From the NCBI GenBank assembly GCA_020847045.1, contig JADLCT010000066.1, positions 32,223-96,222 of the forward strand: a DNA stretch of 64,000 nucleotides, in the 5' to 3' direction. Positions 8,996 through 20,558 of the stretch are shown here, piece by piece. Source of the DNA: Bryobacterales bacterium. GTDB lineage: Bacteria; Acidobacteriota; Terriglobia; Bryobacterales; Bryobacteraceae. Every line of letters begins with the position of its first letter. Positions within the stretch are counted from its first letter, which is position 1. Under the pieces are notes generated by a model. The model was not told the DNA's origin. It searched no databases and worked only from the letters and a program-made list of their open reading frames with translations. The position numbers were made by a program, and so were the translations under genes.

Positions 8996-10747
8996 CTATT
9001 GCACCGCGACCAGCACCTGTTGCGTGCCTCCGCCGTCCTCCTGCAGGAAGAATGCGATCTGATCGCCCTTGGGCGAATCGGCGGGAATCTGGAAGTTGAT
9101 CTGATACAGGCCGACAAAGCCGGGCGCCAGTCCGACATAGCTGGGCGTGATCTCAATCCCGGAAACGAAGACGCCCGAGCCGAAAATCACGCGCCAGTTA
9201 CCCGTCGCATAAGCCAGCGGGCCGCCCGGCGATGCGGCGCCGCTCACCACGGGCGGATTCACGGCGCCCAATCCAAGCGCATAGACCACCAGCGTGTCGC
9301 CGGGCCGCGCCGGTTCGCTGTTTGGAATTCCGTAGCGCGCCGGAATCGGAAACGAGTTGTTACGCGAAGCGTTCTGAGCGATGGCATAGTAGGCCTCGTT
9401 GCCACTGTCCAGCAGTTGCAGGATGCGCGGTTTGCGCGAGGCGACGCGCACCGTGGTGTTCGCGCTCTGCTGTCCGTTGCGAACAACGCGGACGGCCACC
9501 TCGCCCGGCGCCGTCTCGAACGGCATCAGAAAATTGATCTGCTGGTAGCTGACATAGTAAAGCGGCACGGGTTGGTTGTTTACGAACACTTGCGTCTCGC
9601 CCAGCTTGGTGGGCAGCGGCAGGCTGGTGTTTTGCAATGGGTCGCCGAAATGGAGCTGTTCGCCCTTTAGAGCGATGATGCCGCCGGGCGCCACAAAATC
9701 GCCCGGATCGAAGGTGGCGTTGTTCAGCACCGAATCGGGAAACACCACGGGAGCGCCCGCCGGAAACACCTCCATCTCCACCGGAATCACCACGCTGCCG
9801 TTCGCCGCGTTGGAAGCCACCGTCACCGTGCCACGGTGAACCCCCTGCTGCAGGCCCGCCGGATCGGCCGTGACATCCACAATGCTGTACCCCGGCAGTT
9901 GCACGGCCTTCAGCCAGTCGCCGCCGCTCGCCGTGGCCACCGTCACCGCGCTCAGAGTGAGCGTGCCGCCGCTGGCGTTGCCGATCACCACGCGCTGCAA
10001 CTGCTTCGGGGTCGTCAGCGGCACACGGAAGCGCAAAGAGCCGCTGGACGGCCGCGCGATGGGTTGCGAGGTGACACGCAAATTCACGGCCATGGACTTG
10101 TTGTCAGCCGCGAACTGTGACCCGCTGAACGTCACGGCGCCCGTGTAGTTGCCCTCGGTCATCGGCGCGAGGCTCTCCGCCCTCACCTTGTACGGCACAT
10201 TGAAATTGAAGCTGCCACCCTGCACGGCGATGCTCAGCCAGTTGCCCCCCGACTGCGTCGTTACACGCGTAGAGGCGCGGCTGGCCGTCACCAGTTCGCG
10301 CGTCTCGCTGCCGCCGTTGGGCGCTGCGAACAGGTTCAACGAATCCGGTATTCCTCCGCCCATCTGCACGATGACCAGCACGTTTTGCACGCCTTCCTGC
10401 GCGCCTGTGGCGTTCACCACCACCGTCGCCGAATGCCGTCCGGCCGGAAGCGAGGTTGTGTTCAACGCGATGCGCACCGGAATACACTGTCCTGGCCGCG
10501 CCGTGCACGCGCGCGGAGCCAGCACCGTGGGTGAGGCCCACGAGGCCACCGCGCTGGCCGTTACCGTCAACGAGCCGTCGCCCTGGTTGTACACCTCCAC
10601 TTCCTGCGCCGCGCCCGCCGCGCCGGTGGCCACCGTTACCGGACCCACCGTTGTGGTGGACAACCTCATGATGGGCACGGCCAGCAGGCTGCCCGTCGCG
10701 GCCAAGAGCATGGACGCACCAAGAGTAAGTTTTGTGATTAATTTCAC
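8996..10747 (-). CDS. Secreted protein with BACON-like repeats and TIGR03437 C-terminal domain
   Basis: A 583-residue exported protein. It has a GTG start with GAGG upstream and a signal peptide (KLTLGASMLLAATGSLLAVP). Residues about 30-330 are repeated Ig/BACON-like beta domains containing repeated GGDWL/GGNWLS motifs. The last 240 residues match the TIGR03437 type common in Solibacter relatives: an opening NNATFDPGDFVAPGGI, a central QINFLMPF and a closing LYQINFQIP. The molecular role of this domain is not established; exported adhesion or matrix functions are plausible. The abundance of this domain in Bryobacterales supports the taxonomic call. Confidence 0.85.
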   Translation of the reverse strand: MKLITKLTLGASMLLAATGSLLAVPIMRLSTTTVGPVTVATGAAGAAQEVEVYNQGDGSLTVTASAVASWASPTVLAPRACTARPGQCIPVRIALNTTSLPAGRHSATVVVNATGAQEGVQNVLVIVQMGGGIPDSLNLFAAPNGGSETRELVTASRASTRVTTQSGGNWLSIAVQGGSFNFNVPYKVRAESLAPMTEGNYTGAVTFSGSQFAADNKSMAVNLRVTSQPIARPSSGSLRFRVPLTTPKQLQRVVIGNASGGTLTLSAVTVATASGGDWLKAVQLPGYSIVDVTADPAGLQQGVHRGTVTVASNAANGSVVIPVEMEVFPAGAPVVFPDSVLNNATFDPGDFVAPGGIIALKGEQLHFGDPLQNTSLPLPTKLGETQVFVNNQPVPLYYVSYQQINFLMPFETAPGEVAVRVVRNGQQSANTTVRVASRKPRILQLLDSGNEAYYAIAQNASRNNSFPIPARYGIPNSEPARPGDTLVVYALGLGAVNPPVVSGAASPGGPLAYATGNWRVIFGSGVFVSGIEITPSYVGLAPGFVGLYQINFQIPADSPKGDQIAFFLQEDGGGTQQVLVAVQ

Positions 10748-10801
10748 GACTACCTCTTCTATGTGTGTGTGAATTTCGTGGTTACCGGCGGCGGGCTCTT
10801 C

Positions 10802-11158
10802 TTACACCCACTGCAAGGCGCCTTTTTTGTACGCCCAAACGTAACCTACAACAAGAATGACCAGGAAGACCGCCACTTCGGCTACACCAAACCAGCCGAG
10901 CGCCTGATATCGCACCGCCCAGGGATACAAAAAGATGGTTTCCACATCGAAAATGACGAACAGAATCGCGATGATGTAGAACCGCACCGTGTAGCGCCCG
11001 CGCGACGAACTGGCGGCCTTGATGCCGCACTCATAGGCTTCCAGTTTTGTTGCGAACGGCGAAGAGGGCCTGACGAGCTTGGCCGCAAGGATAGTCACCA
11101 GCGGAAACAGCAGCGCGACAACCATGAAGACGAAAATTGGAAGATATCCTTCCGGCAT
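10802..11158 (-). CDS. nuoA: NADH-quinone oxidoreductase subunit A
   Basis: A 118-residue, three-helix membrane subunit of complex I. It carries the conserved loop YECGI and the second-helix FDVETIFLYPWA, whose acidic residues lie on the proton path near the quinone site. Length is normal. The gene stands alone: upstream is an aldo/keto reductase (54 bases away) and downstream the TIGR03437 gene, with no nuoB or nuoC adjacent. It is either displaced from the main nuo operon or a second copy; the sequence shows no sign of decay. Confidence 0.93.
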   Translation of the reverse strand: MPEGYLPIFVFMVVALLFPLVTILAAKLVRPSSPFATKLEAYECGIKAASSSRGRYTVRFYIIAILFVIFDVETIFLYPWAVRYQALGWFGVAEVAVFLVILVVGYVWAYKKGALQWV

Positions 11159-11212
11159 CGCATCTTCATCATATCACCAAGCCGTCCACGCGCCCGTCCG
11201 GCTGCGCCCGCG

Positions 11213-12196
11213 CTACCACCGCTGATGCACCGCCTCCCGCAGGCGTCCGTCGTAGACGCGCCGCACCGCCGCCATCGCCTCATCGCTCAGTGGCGGCAGC
11301 CCGGATGCCGCGCAATTTTCCCGCACCTGCGCCGCCCGCTTGCCGCCCGGAATCGCGCATGTCACCGCGTCGAACATGAGGATCCAACGCAGCGCGAATT
11401 GTGTCATCGTCACTCCCCCGGGCACGGCGGCGCGCAACTCTTCCACGGCCTCCAGCGCCGCATCGTAGTCCACGCCGGAGAAGGTCTCGCCCACGTCGAA
11501 CTTCTCTCCGCTCCGGTTGAAGCTCCGATGGTCATCCGCGGGAAAGCCGGATGCGGCGCTCAGTTTCCCCGTCAACATGCCACTGGCCAGCGGCACGCGC
11601 GCCAGAATTCCCACTCCGCGCCGCCGCGCTTCCTCAAACAGCAGTCCGGCCGGACGGTGGCGGAAGCAGTTGAATATGATCTGCACCGTCTGCACGTTGG
11701 GATACTCGATCGCCTTCAGCGCCTCTTCCACCTTTTGCACGCTGACGCCGTAGTGGCGGATCTTGCCCGAGGCAATCAGTCCGTCGAGCGCTCCAAAGAC
11801 CTCGGGCCGGTAATACACCTCCACCGGCGGGCAGTGCAGTTGCACAAGGTCAAGCGTCTCCATCTCCAGGTTCCGCAGGCTGTCCTCGACGAATGTGGTC
11901 AGGTTCTCGCGGTTGTACCCATCGGCCGTGTGCGGCGAAAGCCTTCGCCCGGCCTTGGTCGCCACACGGATTTCATCCTTCCGCTCGCGTTTCAACCGCG
12001 CCACCAGCTTCTCGCTACGGCCCATGCCGTACACATCCGCCGTGTCTATGAAGTTCACTCCGGCATCCACCGCCGCGTGCAACGCCTCCATCGACTGCCC
12101 GTCGTCCACCTCGCCCCAGGATCCGCCAATGGCCCAGGCCCCGAAGCTCACCTCGGACACACACCAGCCGGTTCGTCCCAATTCGCGGTATCGCAT
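11213..12196 (-). CDS. Aldo/keto reductase
   Basis: A 327-residue NADPH-dependent oxidoreductase of the AKR superfamily (TIM barrel). The catalytic tetrad is visible: Asp and Tyr in TADVYGMGRSE, Lys in VATKAG and His in LVQLHCP. The GILARVPLASGMLTGK segment and a C-terminal cofactor segment (CAIPGGKRAAQV) are typical. The start at 12196 (MRYRELGRTG) is preferred over an ATG six codons upstream because family proteins begin this way and GAGAGT lies just before it. Substrate unknown. Confidence 0.9.
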   Translation of the reverse strand: MRYRELGRTGWCVSEVSFGAWAIGGSWGEVDDGQSMEALHAAVDAGVNFIDTADVYGMGRSEKLVARLKRERKDEIRVATKAGRRLSPHTADGYNRENLTTFVEDSLRNLEMETLDLVQLHCPPVEVYYRPEVFGALDGLIASGKIRHYGVSVQKVEEALKAIEYPNVQTVQIIFNCFRHRPAGLLFEEARRRGVGILARVPLASGMLTGKLSAASGFPADDHRSFNRSGEKFDVGETFSGVDYDAALEAVEELRAAVPGGVTMTQFALRWILMFDAVTCAIPGGKRAAQVRENCAASGLPPLSDEAMAAVRRVYDGRLREAVHQRW

Positions 12197-12280
12197 AGAC
12201 TCTCTACTGTACAAGCACGCCCGGGCGGCCGCCTCTGAACGCCGGGCCTCCCTTCAGCCATAATAAATGTGGGGACAGCC

Positions 12281-12943
12281 ATGCTTGCCAGCATTCGCGA
12301 ACAGTTTGAAACGATCTTCCGCGAAGATCCCGCCGCCAAGAGCCGGTTGGAGATCCTGCTGTGTTACCCCGGCTTTCATGCGATTCTGCTGCACCGCCTA
12401 TCCCACCGCCTGCACAAGGCGGGCGTGCCGCTGGTGCCTCGCGTCCTGTCACAGGTCTCCCGAACCTTTACCGGCATTGAGATCCACCCAGGCGCCAGCA
12501 TCGGCCGCCGCTTCTTCATTGACCATGGCATGGGCGTGGTGATCGGCGAAACCACGGTCATTGGCGACGACTGCCTGCTCTACCAGGGCGTCACGCTAGG
12601 CGGCACCGGCAAGGAACGGGGCAAGCGCCATCCGACGCTCGGCAACCATGTCGTGGTTGGCACCGGCGCTAAGGTGCTCGGCAATATCGTCATCGGTGAC
12701 AACTCCAAGATCGGCGCGGGCTCCGTTGTGATTCACGAGGTGCCCCCGCACTCCACCGTCGTGGGCATTCCTGGCCGCGTGGTCCGCCGCGGCGGCTGCA
12801 CCGAGAGCGACATGCTGGAGCACGCGCAACTGCCCGACCCCGAAGCCCAGGAGCGCGCCGAACTCCGCGGCCGTATCGAACAACTGGAGGAGCAGGTGCG
12901 CCAACTGGTCGAGGACCGCGTCGGTCCGCGCCGCGGCTCCTGA
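12281..12943 (+). CDS. cysE: Serine O-acetyltransferase
   Basis: A 220-residue enzyme that makes O-acetylserine from serine and acetyl-CoA, the committed step of cysteine synthesis. It has the short N-terminal helical domain with the HRLSHRL motif, then a left-handed beta-helix of hexapeptide repeats containing the catalytic His/Asp stretch DHGMGVVIGE and the Gly-rich loop GVTLGGTGKERGKRHP. A charged C-terminal helix (about 170-215) is longer than in minimal forms and may be coiled coil. The ATG at 12281 is chosen; a GTG four codons upstream is possible. The gene is divergent from the aldo/keto reductase. Confidence 0.93.
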   Translation: MLASIREQFETIFREDPAAKSRLEILLCYPGFHAILLHRLSHRLHKAGVPLVPRVLSQVSRTFTGIEIHPGASIGRRFFIDHGMGVVIGETTVIGDDCLLYQGVTLGGTGKERGKRHPTLGNHVVVGTGAKVLGNIVIGDNSKIGAGSVVIHEVPPHSTVVGIPGRVVRRGGCTESDMLEHAQLPDPEAQERAELRGRIEQLEEQVRQLVEDRVGPRRGS

Positions 12944-13015
12944 CCCGCCGGCGACGCCCGGATGGAACCGATCCAGCGGCGCCGCGTATCCATAATCAAA
13001 GGAGACATCCCGCCA

Positions 13016-14008
13016 ATGCTCACTCGCCGGGCTCTGCTGGCCAGCCTGCCCACTGCCTTGTCCGCCGTTCCGAAAGAAGCCCCCAAGGCAGAACTCGCCA
13101 GTTGCGAGCGCATCTGGGACCGCGCTCCACATAACGCCTTCACCGGACTCATCCGTCACAACGGCCAGTGGCTGTGCTGCTTCCGCGAAGGCGCGGGACA
13201 CGTCTCGCCCGATGGCCGCATCCGGATTCTCCATTCAGGCGATGGATCGGTCTGGCGCCCTTGGGCGCTCATCGAGCATCCAGTCGCCGATCTGCGCGAT
13301 CCCAAACTGACGCACAACGCCGGCGGGGCGCTCATGCTCACCGCGGCGGGCGCCATGCATCCTCCCTCGGAGGTTCGCCACCGCACCTTCGCCTGGTTTT
13401 CCGGCGATGGACGGGATTGGACCTCACCCATCCAGATCGGTGACGACAACTTCTGGCTATGGCGCGTCCACTGGTTTCAAGGCAAAGCCTACGCGATGGG
13501 CTATTCGACCGTGGGCGAGCACATCCTGCGCGCGTATCTCTCTCTCGATGGCCGCCGCTTCCAGGTCCTGAACGAACGGCTCAACGTGGACGGCTACGCC
13601 AACGAAACCGATATGCTGTTCGGCACGAACGGCTCCTCGCTGTGCCTGGTCCGCCGTGATGAGGCTTCCAAAACCGCCCTTCTCGGCTCCTCGCGCCCGC
13701 CGTACCGGGGCTGGGAGTGGCGCGACACGGGCACACGCTTCGGCGGGCCTTGTTGTCTGAGATTGGACGACGGACGCATCCTGTGCGCAGGACGCCTCTA
13801 CGACGGACGCCAGCGCACCTCGCTGTGCTGGCTCAACCCGGCAGAGCCTTCGCTCACTGAGTTTCTTACGCTTCCCTCCGGCGGAGATTCCAGTTACCCC
13901 GGGCTCGTCTACGACGATGACTTATTGTGGGTGAGTTACTACTCCTCCCATGAGGAGCGAACCAGCATCTATCTCGCCAAGGTGAAATTGCCTCCAATTT
14001 CGCGCTAA
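13016..14008 (+). CDS. Exported sialidase/BNR-like beta-propeller protein
   Basis: A 330-residue protein with an N-terminal export signal (LTRRALLASLPTALSAVP, close to a Tat pattern) and at least two Asp-box-like motifs (SGDGSVW and SGDGRDW) of six-bladed sialidase folds. An early CCFREG segment and late SSYPGLVYDDD segment resemble the exo-alpha-sialidase-like proteins of soil Acidobacteria. The catalytic Arg triad and Tyr/Glu of true sialidases cannot be placed confidently, so another glycan substrate or a non-catalytic propeller is possible. The ATG at 13016 is preceded by AAAGGAG. Confidence 0.7.
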   Translation: MLTRRALLASLPTALSAVPKEAPKAELASCERIWDRAPHNAFTGLIRHNGQWLCCFREGAGHVSPDGRIRILHSGDGSVWRPWALIEHPVADLRDPKLTHNAGGALMLTAAGAMHPPSEVRHRTFAWFSGDGRDWTSPIQIGDDNFWLWRVHWFQGKAYAMGYSTVGEHILRAYLSLDGRRFQVLNERLNVDGYANETDMLFGTNGSSLCLVRRDEASKTALLGSSRPPYRGWEWRDTGTRFGGPCCLRLDDGRILCAGRLYDGRQRTSLCWLNPAEPSLTEFLTLPSGGDSSYPGLVYDDDLLWVSYYSSHEERTSIYLAKVKLPPISR

Positions 14009-14023
14009 GCTGAACTCCATCTC

Positions 14024-14641
14024 ATGCGCCACCGACTCGCCCTCGCCCTGTCCGCGCTCACCCTTGCCGTTTTGTGCGCCTGTGGAAGCGGCCCGGAAAA
14101 GAAAGCCGCCGCGCCCGTGAAAGCGCCGCCCAAAATACTGCAATTCTACGCAAGCCAGGGCGCCATCCGGCCGGGCGAATCGGTCACCATCTGCTACGGT
14201 GTGGAATCGGCCGATAGCGTGCGCATCGAACCCCACGTGGAAGACATCACGCCATCGCTGAACCGCTGCATCGAGGCCACACCGGCCAAGACAACGCTCT
14301 ACACGCTGACGGCGGCCGGCGCCGAGGCGCAGGACGAGGCTTCGTTCACCGTCACCGTCGATCCCAACGCCCGGCCCGCCGTGGAAGCCAGCTCGCCCAG
14401 CCCTCTCATTCAGTTCTTCATGGCCAGCGCCACCACAACCAGCAAGGGGCGCCCCATCACACTCTGCTATGGCGTAAAGGGCGCGGCCTCAGTCTCCCTT
14501 TCACCCAACATACGCCCGCTGGAACCGGGTGAGCGCGAGTGCTTCTCCGCCACCTTCGACCAAACCACAACGCTTACGCTCACCGCCAAGAGTGCGCGCG
14601 GTGTCACGGACAGCGAAAAGCTCACCATCATGGTTCAGTAG
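14024..14641 (+). CDS. Lipoprotein with two Ig-like repeats
   Basis: A 205-residue predicted lipoprotein: signal peptide ending in the lipobox LCAC (Cys about residue 20), a Lys/Ala-rich linker, then two homologous beta-sandwich repeats. Each repeat has a matching CYGV core (TICYGVESADSVRI and TLCYGVKGAASVSL) and a second Cys (RCIEATPAKTT, ECFSATFDQTT), suggesting an internal disulfide in each domain. Its 3' end overlaps the convergent adenosine deaminase gene by 14 bases. Function unknown. Confidence 0.75.
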   Translation: MRHRLALALSALTLAVLCACGSGPEKKAAAPVKAPPKILQFYASQGAIRPGESVTICYGVESADSVRIEPHVEDITPSLNRCIEATPAKTTLYTLTAAGAEAQDEASFTVTVDPNARPAVEASSPSPLIQFFMASATTTSKGRPITLCYGVKGAASVSLSPNIRPLEPGERECFSATFDQTTTLTLTAKSARGVTDSEKLTIMVQ

Positions 14642-15584
14642 CGGCCTGCGCGCCAGGCGCCAGGGCGTGGCGCAATCCGTTCGCCGCCACCACCGCCAAC
14701 TCCGCGCGAGTGAACCCAAAACGTCCGGCGGCCAGCCTGTATTCGTCCATCAGCGTGGTTCGGAACAGCGCCGGGTCGTCCGTGTTCAACACCACGGGCA
14801 CGCCGGCGTCGAACAACCGCCTCACGGGATGCGCGGCGAGTGATTCCACCGCGCCCGTGGCCACGTTGCTCGAAATGCAGACCTCCAAAGCCACGCAGCG
14901 CCCTGCCAGTTCCGCCACCAGTTCCGCATCCTCGGCCGCGCGGATGCCATGGCCGATGCGCCGCGCGCCCATCTCGAGACAAGCCCTCACGCTGGCCGCT
15001 CCCGCCGTTTCGCCGGCATGAGGCACCAGCGCCAAGCCATGCTCGCGCACGAAGGCGAAGGTGGCCGCGAACCTCTCCGCCGGTGCGATGCGCTCATCGC
15101 CGCCAATTCCGAAGCCCACCACGCGGTCGCCCGCGCGCTCCACCGCCAAACGCGCCACGCTCTCCACATGCTCCTCGCCGAAGTGCCGCACGGCGTCCAG
15201 CACCAGCCAAGCGTCCACCGCCGCCCTGCGGCATTCACCGGCCACGGCGTCGTAAATGGCGGCGAAATCCTGATTCCGCCACAGCACAACACCCGCCGCC
15301 AGCGTCATCTCCACATAGCGCACTCCCTGCGCCGGCAGTTTCTCCAGGTAGCGGCGCGCCGCCAGGGCATAGTCGTCCGGCGTCCGCAAATGCCCCACGG
15401 CCCACTTGAACCCCTCGATGAAGAGGTCGAAACTCCCCGGCTGGTAGCGTTTGGCCACCTCCTCAGCCGTCACTGAGGGATCCAATTCCGCCAGCACCTC
15501 CGCATCCAGCGTGCCTTCTAGGTGGACGTGCAGTTCCGCCTTCGGCAATGCCCGCAGAAAGGAATCTAATTCGTTTGACGCCAT
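14628..15584 (-). CDS. Adenosine deaminase family amidohydrolase
   Basis: A 318-residue zinc-dependent purine deaminase. Metal ligands and catalytic residues are present: the HxH of [10 protein letters not shown] near the N-terminus, PHAGET with the catalytic Glu, RIGHGI and the terminal NTDDPA Asp pair. The product could be adenosine, adenine or aminodeoxyfutalosine deaminase; these cannot be separated here. The ATG at 15584 fits the family start; an upstream extension of 64 codons is non-conserved. It is divergent from glgB with only 19 bases between the two start codons, so its promoter probably lies inside glgB. Confidence 0.9.
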   Translation of the reverse strand: MASNELDSFLRALPKAELHVHLEGTLDAEVLAELDPSVTAEEVAKRYQPGSFDLFIEGFKWAVGHLRTPDDYALAARRYLEKLPAQGVRYVEMTLAAGVVLWRNQDFAAIYDAVAGECRRAAVDAWLVLDAVRHFGEEHVESVARLAVERAGDRVVGFGIGGDERIAPAERFAATFAFVREHGLALVPHAGETAGAASVRACLEMGARRIGHGIRAAEDAELVAELAGRCVALEVCISSNVATGAVESLAAHPVRRLFDAGVPVVLNTDDPALFRTTLMDEYRLAAGRFGFTRAELAVVAANGLRHALAPGAQAATEP

Positions 15585-15603
15585 TGCTACGATATTAGCT
15601 GCC

Positions 15604-17805
<2,202 letters not shown>

Positions 17806-17807
17806 CC

Positions 17808-19394
17808 ATGGCCGCGGCGAACCGCTACGACGCCATCGTGATCGGCGCGGGCCACAACGGTCTCGTCACGGCCGCCTATCTGGCGCGTGCCGGGCGGCGC
17901 GTCTGCGTCCTCGAACGCCGCGAACTCATTGGCGGATGCTCGGTAACCGAAGAGATCTGGCCCGGCTACCGCGTCTCCACGGCCGCGTATCTTTCCAGCC
18001 TGCTTCAACAACGCATCGTCGATGATCTCAATCTCGAACGCCACGGCTACCACGCCGACGCCAAGGAGCCCCCGTTCTTTTCTCCGTTCCCCGACGGACG
18101 CCACCTCTTTTTCTGGCAGGACGAGCGGCGCACGCACAGTGAGCTGAGCAAGTTCTCCCGCCGTGACGCCGATCGTTTCCCCGCCTATGAGGCGCACCTG
18201 GAGCAACTCGCCCGCTTCGTCGAGGGGATGCTCCTCGAAACACCACCACCCTTTCCACCTGAAGGGTTGTCCGGCTATATCGATTGGCTCAAGTTCGCCG
18301 CCCGCCACCGCGGGCTTTCCGCCGCTGGCATGAAGGCCCTCGCCGAGGTCTTCACGCAAAGCGCATCGGACTTCCTCGACGCCTGGTTCGAATCGCCGCA
18401 GATCAAGGTGACGCTCGCCACAGACGGCGTCATCGGCGCGAACGGCGGCCCGCGCACCGCGGGGACCGCCTACATTCTGCTGCACCACTGCATGGGCGGC
18501 ATAGGAGGACGGCGAGGCGTGTGGGGTTTCGTGCGCGGCGGCATGGGCGCGGTGCCGGAAGCCATCGCCTCGGCGGCTCGCGCGTCAGGCGCGGAAATCA
18601 GAGTCAACGCCGCCGTGTCGCACATCCTCGTGGAGAACGGCCGCGCGCGCGGAGTCGCCCTTGCCAACGGCGACGAACTCCTCGCCCCCATCGTCGCCTC
18701 CAATGCCGACCCCAAAGTCACCTTCCTGCATCTCCTTGACGAGCGTCACCTGCCAGACGGATTCGTTTCCTCCATACGCCGCTTCCGCGTCGAAGGCACA
18801 TCCTGCAAAATCAACCTGGCCTGCAACGCCCTGCCCGAGTTCACCTGCCTGCCCGGCGCTCCGGGGCCGCAACACCGCGCCACCATGCACATCTGCCCCG
18901 ACATCGACTATGTGGAGCGCGCCTGGGATGACGCCAAGTACGGCCGCCCTTCCGAGCGCCCGCTGCTGGAGATGACCTGCCCCACACAGTACGATCCATC
19001 GCTCGCACCTCCCGGCAAACACATCATCGGCATCTTCCTCCAGTACGCGCCCTACACCCTGCACGGCGCCTCCTGGGATGATCTCCGCGAGCCTTTCGCC
19101 AGCCGGGTCATCGACCTGATCGCCGAATATGCTCCGAACATCCGCGGCATCATCGAACACCAGCAGGTGCTTACACCACTCGATCTCGAACGCCGTTTCG
19201 GCATCACCGGCGGTAATATCTTCCACGGCGAGATGTCGCTGGACCAGATGTTCATCCTGCGGCCCGCTGCCGGCTTCTCCCGCTACCGCACACCCATCGG
19301 CGGCCTGTATCTGTGCGGCTCCGGCGCTCACCCGGGCGGTGGTGTCATGGGCGCTCCCGGTTATAACTGCGCCCGCGAGATACTGAAGGACTAA
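17808..19394 (+). CDS. FAD-dependent oxidoreductase, phytoene-desaturase/PYROXD2-like
   Basis: A 528-residue flavoprotein with an N-terminal dinucleotide-binding motif (VIGAGHNGLVTAAYLARAG) followed by an ELIGGCSVTEE segment, and a C-terminal FAD motif (YLCGSGAHPGGGVMGAPG). The architecture matches the carotenoid-desaturase-like family that includes PYROXD2. The substrate is unknown; no carotenoid genes are nearby. Its tight link to glgB (two bases) suggests co-expression but not a shared pathway. Confidence 0.82.
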   Translation: MAAANRYDAIVIGAGHNGLVTAAYLARAGRRVCVLERRELIGGCSVTEEIWPGYRVSTAAYLSSLLQQRIVDDLNLERHGYHADAKEPPFFSPFPDGRHLFFWQDERRTHSELSKFSRRDADRFPAYEAHLEQLARFVEGMLLETPPPFPPEGLSGYIDWLKFAARHRGLSAAGMKALAEVFTQSASDFLDAWFESPQIKVTLATDGVIGANGGPRTAGTAYILLHHCMGGIGGRRGVWGFVRGGMGAVPEAIASAARASGAEIRVNAAVSHILVENGRARGVALANGDELLAPIVASNADPKVTFLHLLDERHLPDGFVSSIRRFRVEGTSCKINLACNALPEFTCLPGAPGPQHRATMHICPDIDYVERAWDDAKYGRPSERPLLEMTCPTQYDPSLAPPGKHIIGIFLQYAPYTLHGASWDDLREPFASRVIDLIAEYAPNIRGIIEHQQVLTPLDLERRFGITGGNIFHGEMSLDQMFILRPAAGFSRYRTPIGGLYLCGSGAHPGGGVMGAPGYNCAREILKD

Positions 19395-19557
19395 CAGTCC
19401 TATTGGCACACTCCGCCGTAAGCAAGCCCACACATAGCGGCGACGCAAGCATGGCGCCGGCGAAATACAATAAAATGACAATATATTAAAGTTCAATAAC
19501 GTTTCTAATTCATCTATATCTGGCTTGACGCCCCCCTCCCGCACGCATACTGTGGCC

Positions 19558-19626
19558 ATGATACGAACCATCGCCTTGATGATCCTGATCAGCGGAAATA
19601 CTGTTGCAGTGTGTCGACCATTTTAA
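19558..19626 (+). other. Possible 22-codon upstream ORF in a 240-base gap
   Basis: The 19395-19636 gap contains an AT-rich block (about 19466-19520), a TTGACG hexamer at about 19524 with TACTGT-like bases about 17 nt later, and a short ATG-initiated frame coding for a mostly hydrophobic 22-residue peptide. Its TAA is immediately followed by the GGAG ribosome site of the next gene, so translation could be coupled. No ribosome site precedes the small frame, so it may be fortuitous. Confidence 0.25.
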
Positions 19627-19636
19627 GGAGCTTCCT

Positions 19637-20485
19637 ATGCGTCTTCCCATTCTTGTCCGATCTATATTGGCTGGTTGCGGCATATTTCTGGGTCTAGCCT
19701 GGGCGGAAACTGCAAATTTTAAGTTCGCGCCCATCCGGCTCCCCGCGGCGCCGGTCTTCACTGTGCTCCTGCCCGAATCGGCCGCGAGTTGGCAGTTGGG
19801 AGTAACGGCGCCCTCTCATACGCAAGGGTTGCCAACCGCGTATGTGACGGGCAAGGAGCCATCCTGTTTCTCCTGTCCGCCGCAACAACGCCTGCTCACC
19901 CGGTTCCGGGCGCTGGACTGGAAGCTTACTGGCGGCACAATCGACCTCTCTCCGGCCGCAAACGCACAGGCCGAACTCCTGATTCTGCTCGCGCTTCCCG
20001 CGGGTGCCGGAATCGAGGTCAAGCAAGGTGGCCGGCTGGTGTTGCAGGCATCCGCGAATGATAAAGCAGCTCTGTACGAAACGGGAGTCCTCTCCACGAA
20101 GAGTTTCACCACCGTCCCCAGTTTCTTCATGACGGCGGCCCGTCCTGATTTCACTCCTGGTCCCGAGGCGCGCATGGGCGCAAAGGGAGTCCTGCTCGTC
20201 TCTCCGGCCTACCTGAAACGCCACCTTGCCGCCATGAATCTGCCCTCGTTCCCTGCCCCAACCACGACGGAGGGCGCCGGAATCCTGCTCCAAATCGACA
20301 GCACTGGCGCCGTGACATCCGCCGAGATCGCCGGCGAGGCATCCCCGTTCTCCACGGCGATGCGCGCGGAGATGCTGCGCTGGCGCTTCCGTCCCATCCT
20401 GCACGAGGGGGAGGCTGTAGCGGCAAAAGCAATGCTCACCGTGCTCCTGCGCCCCTCGGGTGCGATTGATATTCCCGGCTTCTAA
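19637..20485 (+). CDS. Secreted protein with TonB-C-like C-terminal domain
   Basis: A 282-residue protein with a signal peptide (residues about 1-24). The last 80 residues resemble the TonB C-terminal fold (ILLQIDSTGAVTSAEIAGE, then MLRWRFRPILHEG and a final beta strand), as in the acidobacterial energy-transducer-like proteins. There is no N-terminal membrane anchor or proline-rich spacer, so it cannot act as a standard TonB; a periplasmic assembly or binding role is more likely. A SCPP segment carries a pair of cysteines. The ATG at 19637 has a strong AAGGAG site six bases upstream. Confidence 0.65.
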   Translation: MRLPILVRSILAGCGIFLGLAWAETANFKFAPIRLPAAPVFTVLLPESAASWQLGVTAPSHTQGLPTAYVTGKEPSCFSCPPQQRLLTRFRALDWKLTGGTIDLSPAANAQAELLILLALPAGAGIEVKQGGRLVLQASANDKAALYETGVLSTKSFTTVPSFFMTAARPDFTPGPEARMGAKGVLLVSPAYLKRHLAAMNLPSFPAPTTTEGAGILLQIDSTGAVTSAEIAGEASPFSTAMRAEMLRWRFRPILHEGEAVAAKAMLTVLLRPSGAIDIPGF

Positions 20486-20535
20486 CGTTGCCGCGTCCAC
20501 CCCGCCCGCCGGACGCCCCCGTGTGACTTCGCGCG

Positions 20536-20556
20536 ATATATCGTAGTACGATATAT
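20536..20556. promoter_or_regulatory. Perfect 21-bp palindrome, MarR operator candidate
   Basis: Two 9-bp arms, ATATATCGT at 20536-20544 and ACGATATAT at 20548-20556, flank the central AGT. The site ends two bases before the TTG start of the marR gene and covers the likely -10 element (TACGAT at 20547-20552, with GTGACT 18 bases upstream). Binding here would block transcription, fitting autorepression of the marR-clc pair. A symmetric operator of this size suits a MarR dimer. Confidence 0.8.
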
Positions 20557-20558
20557 TC

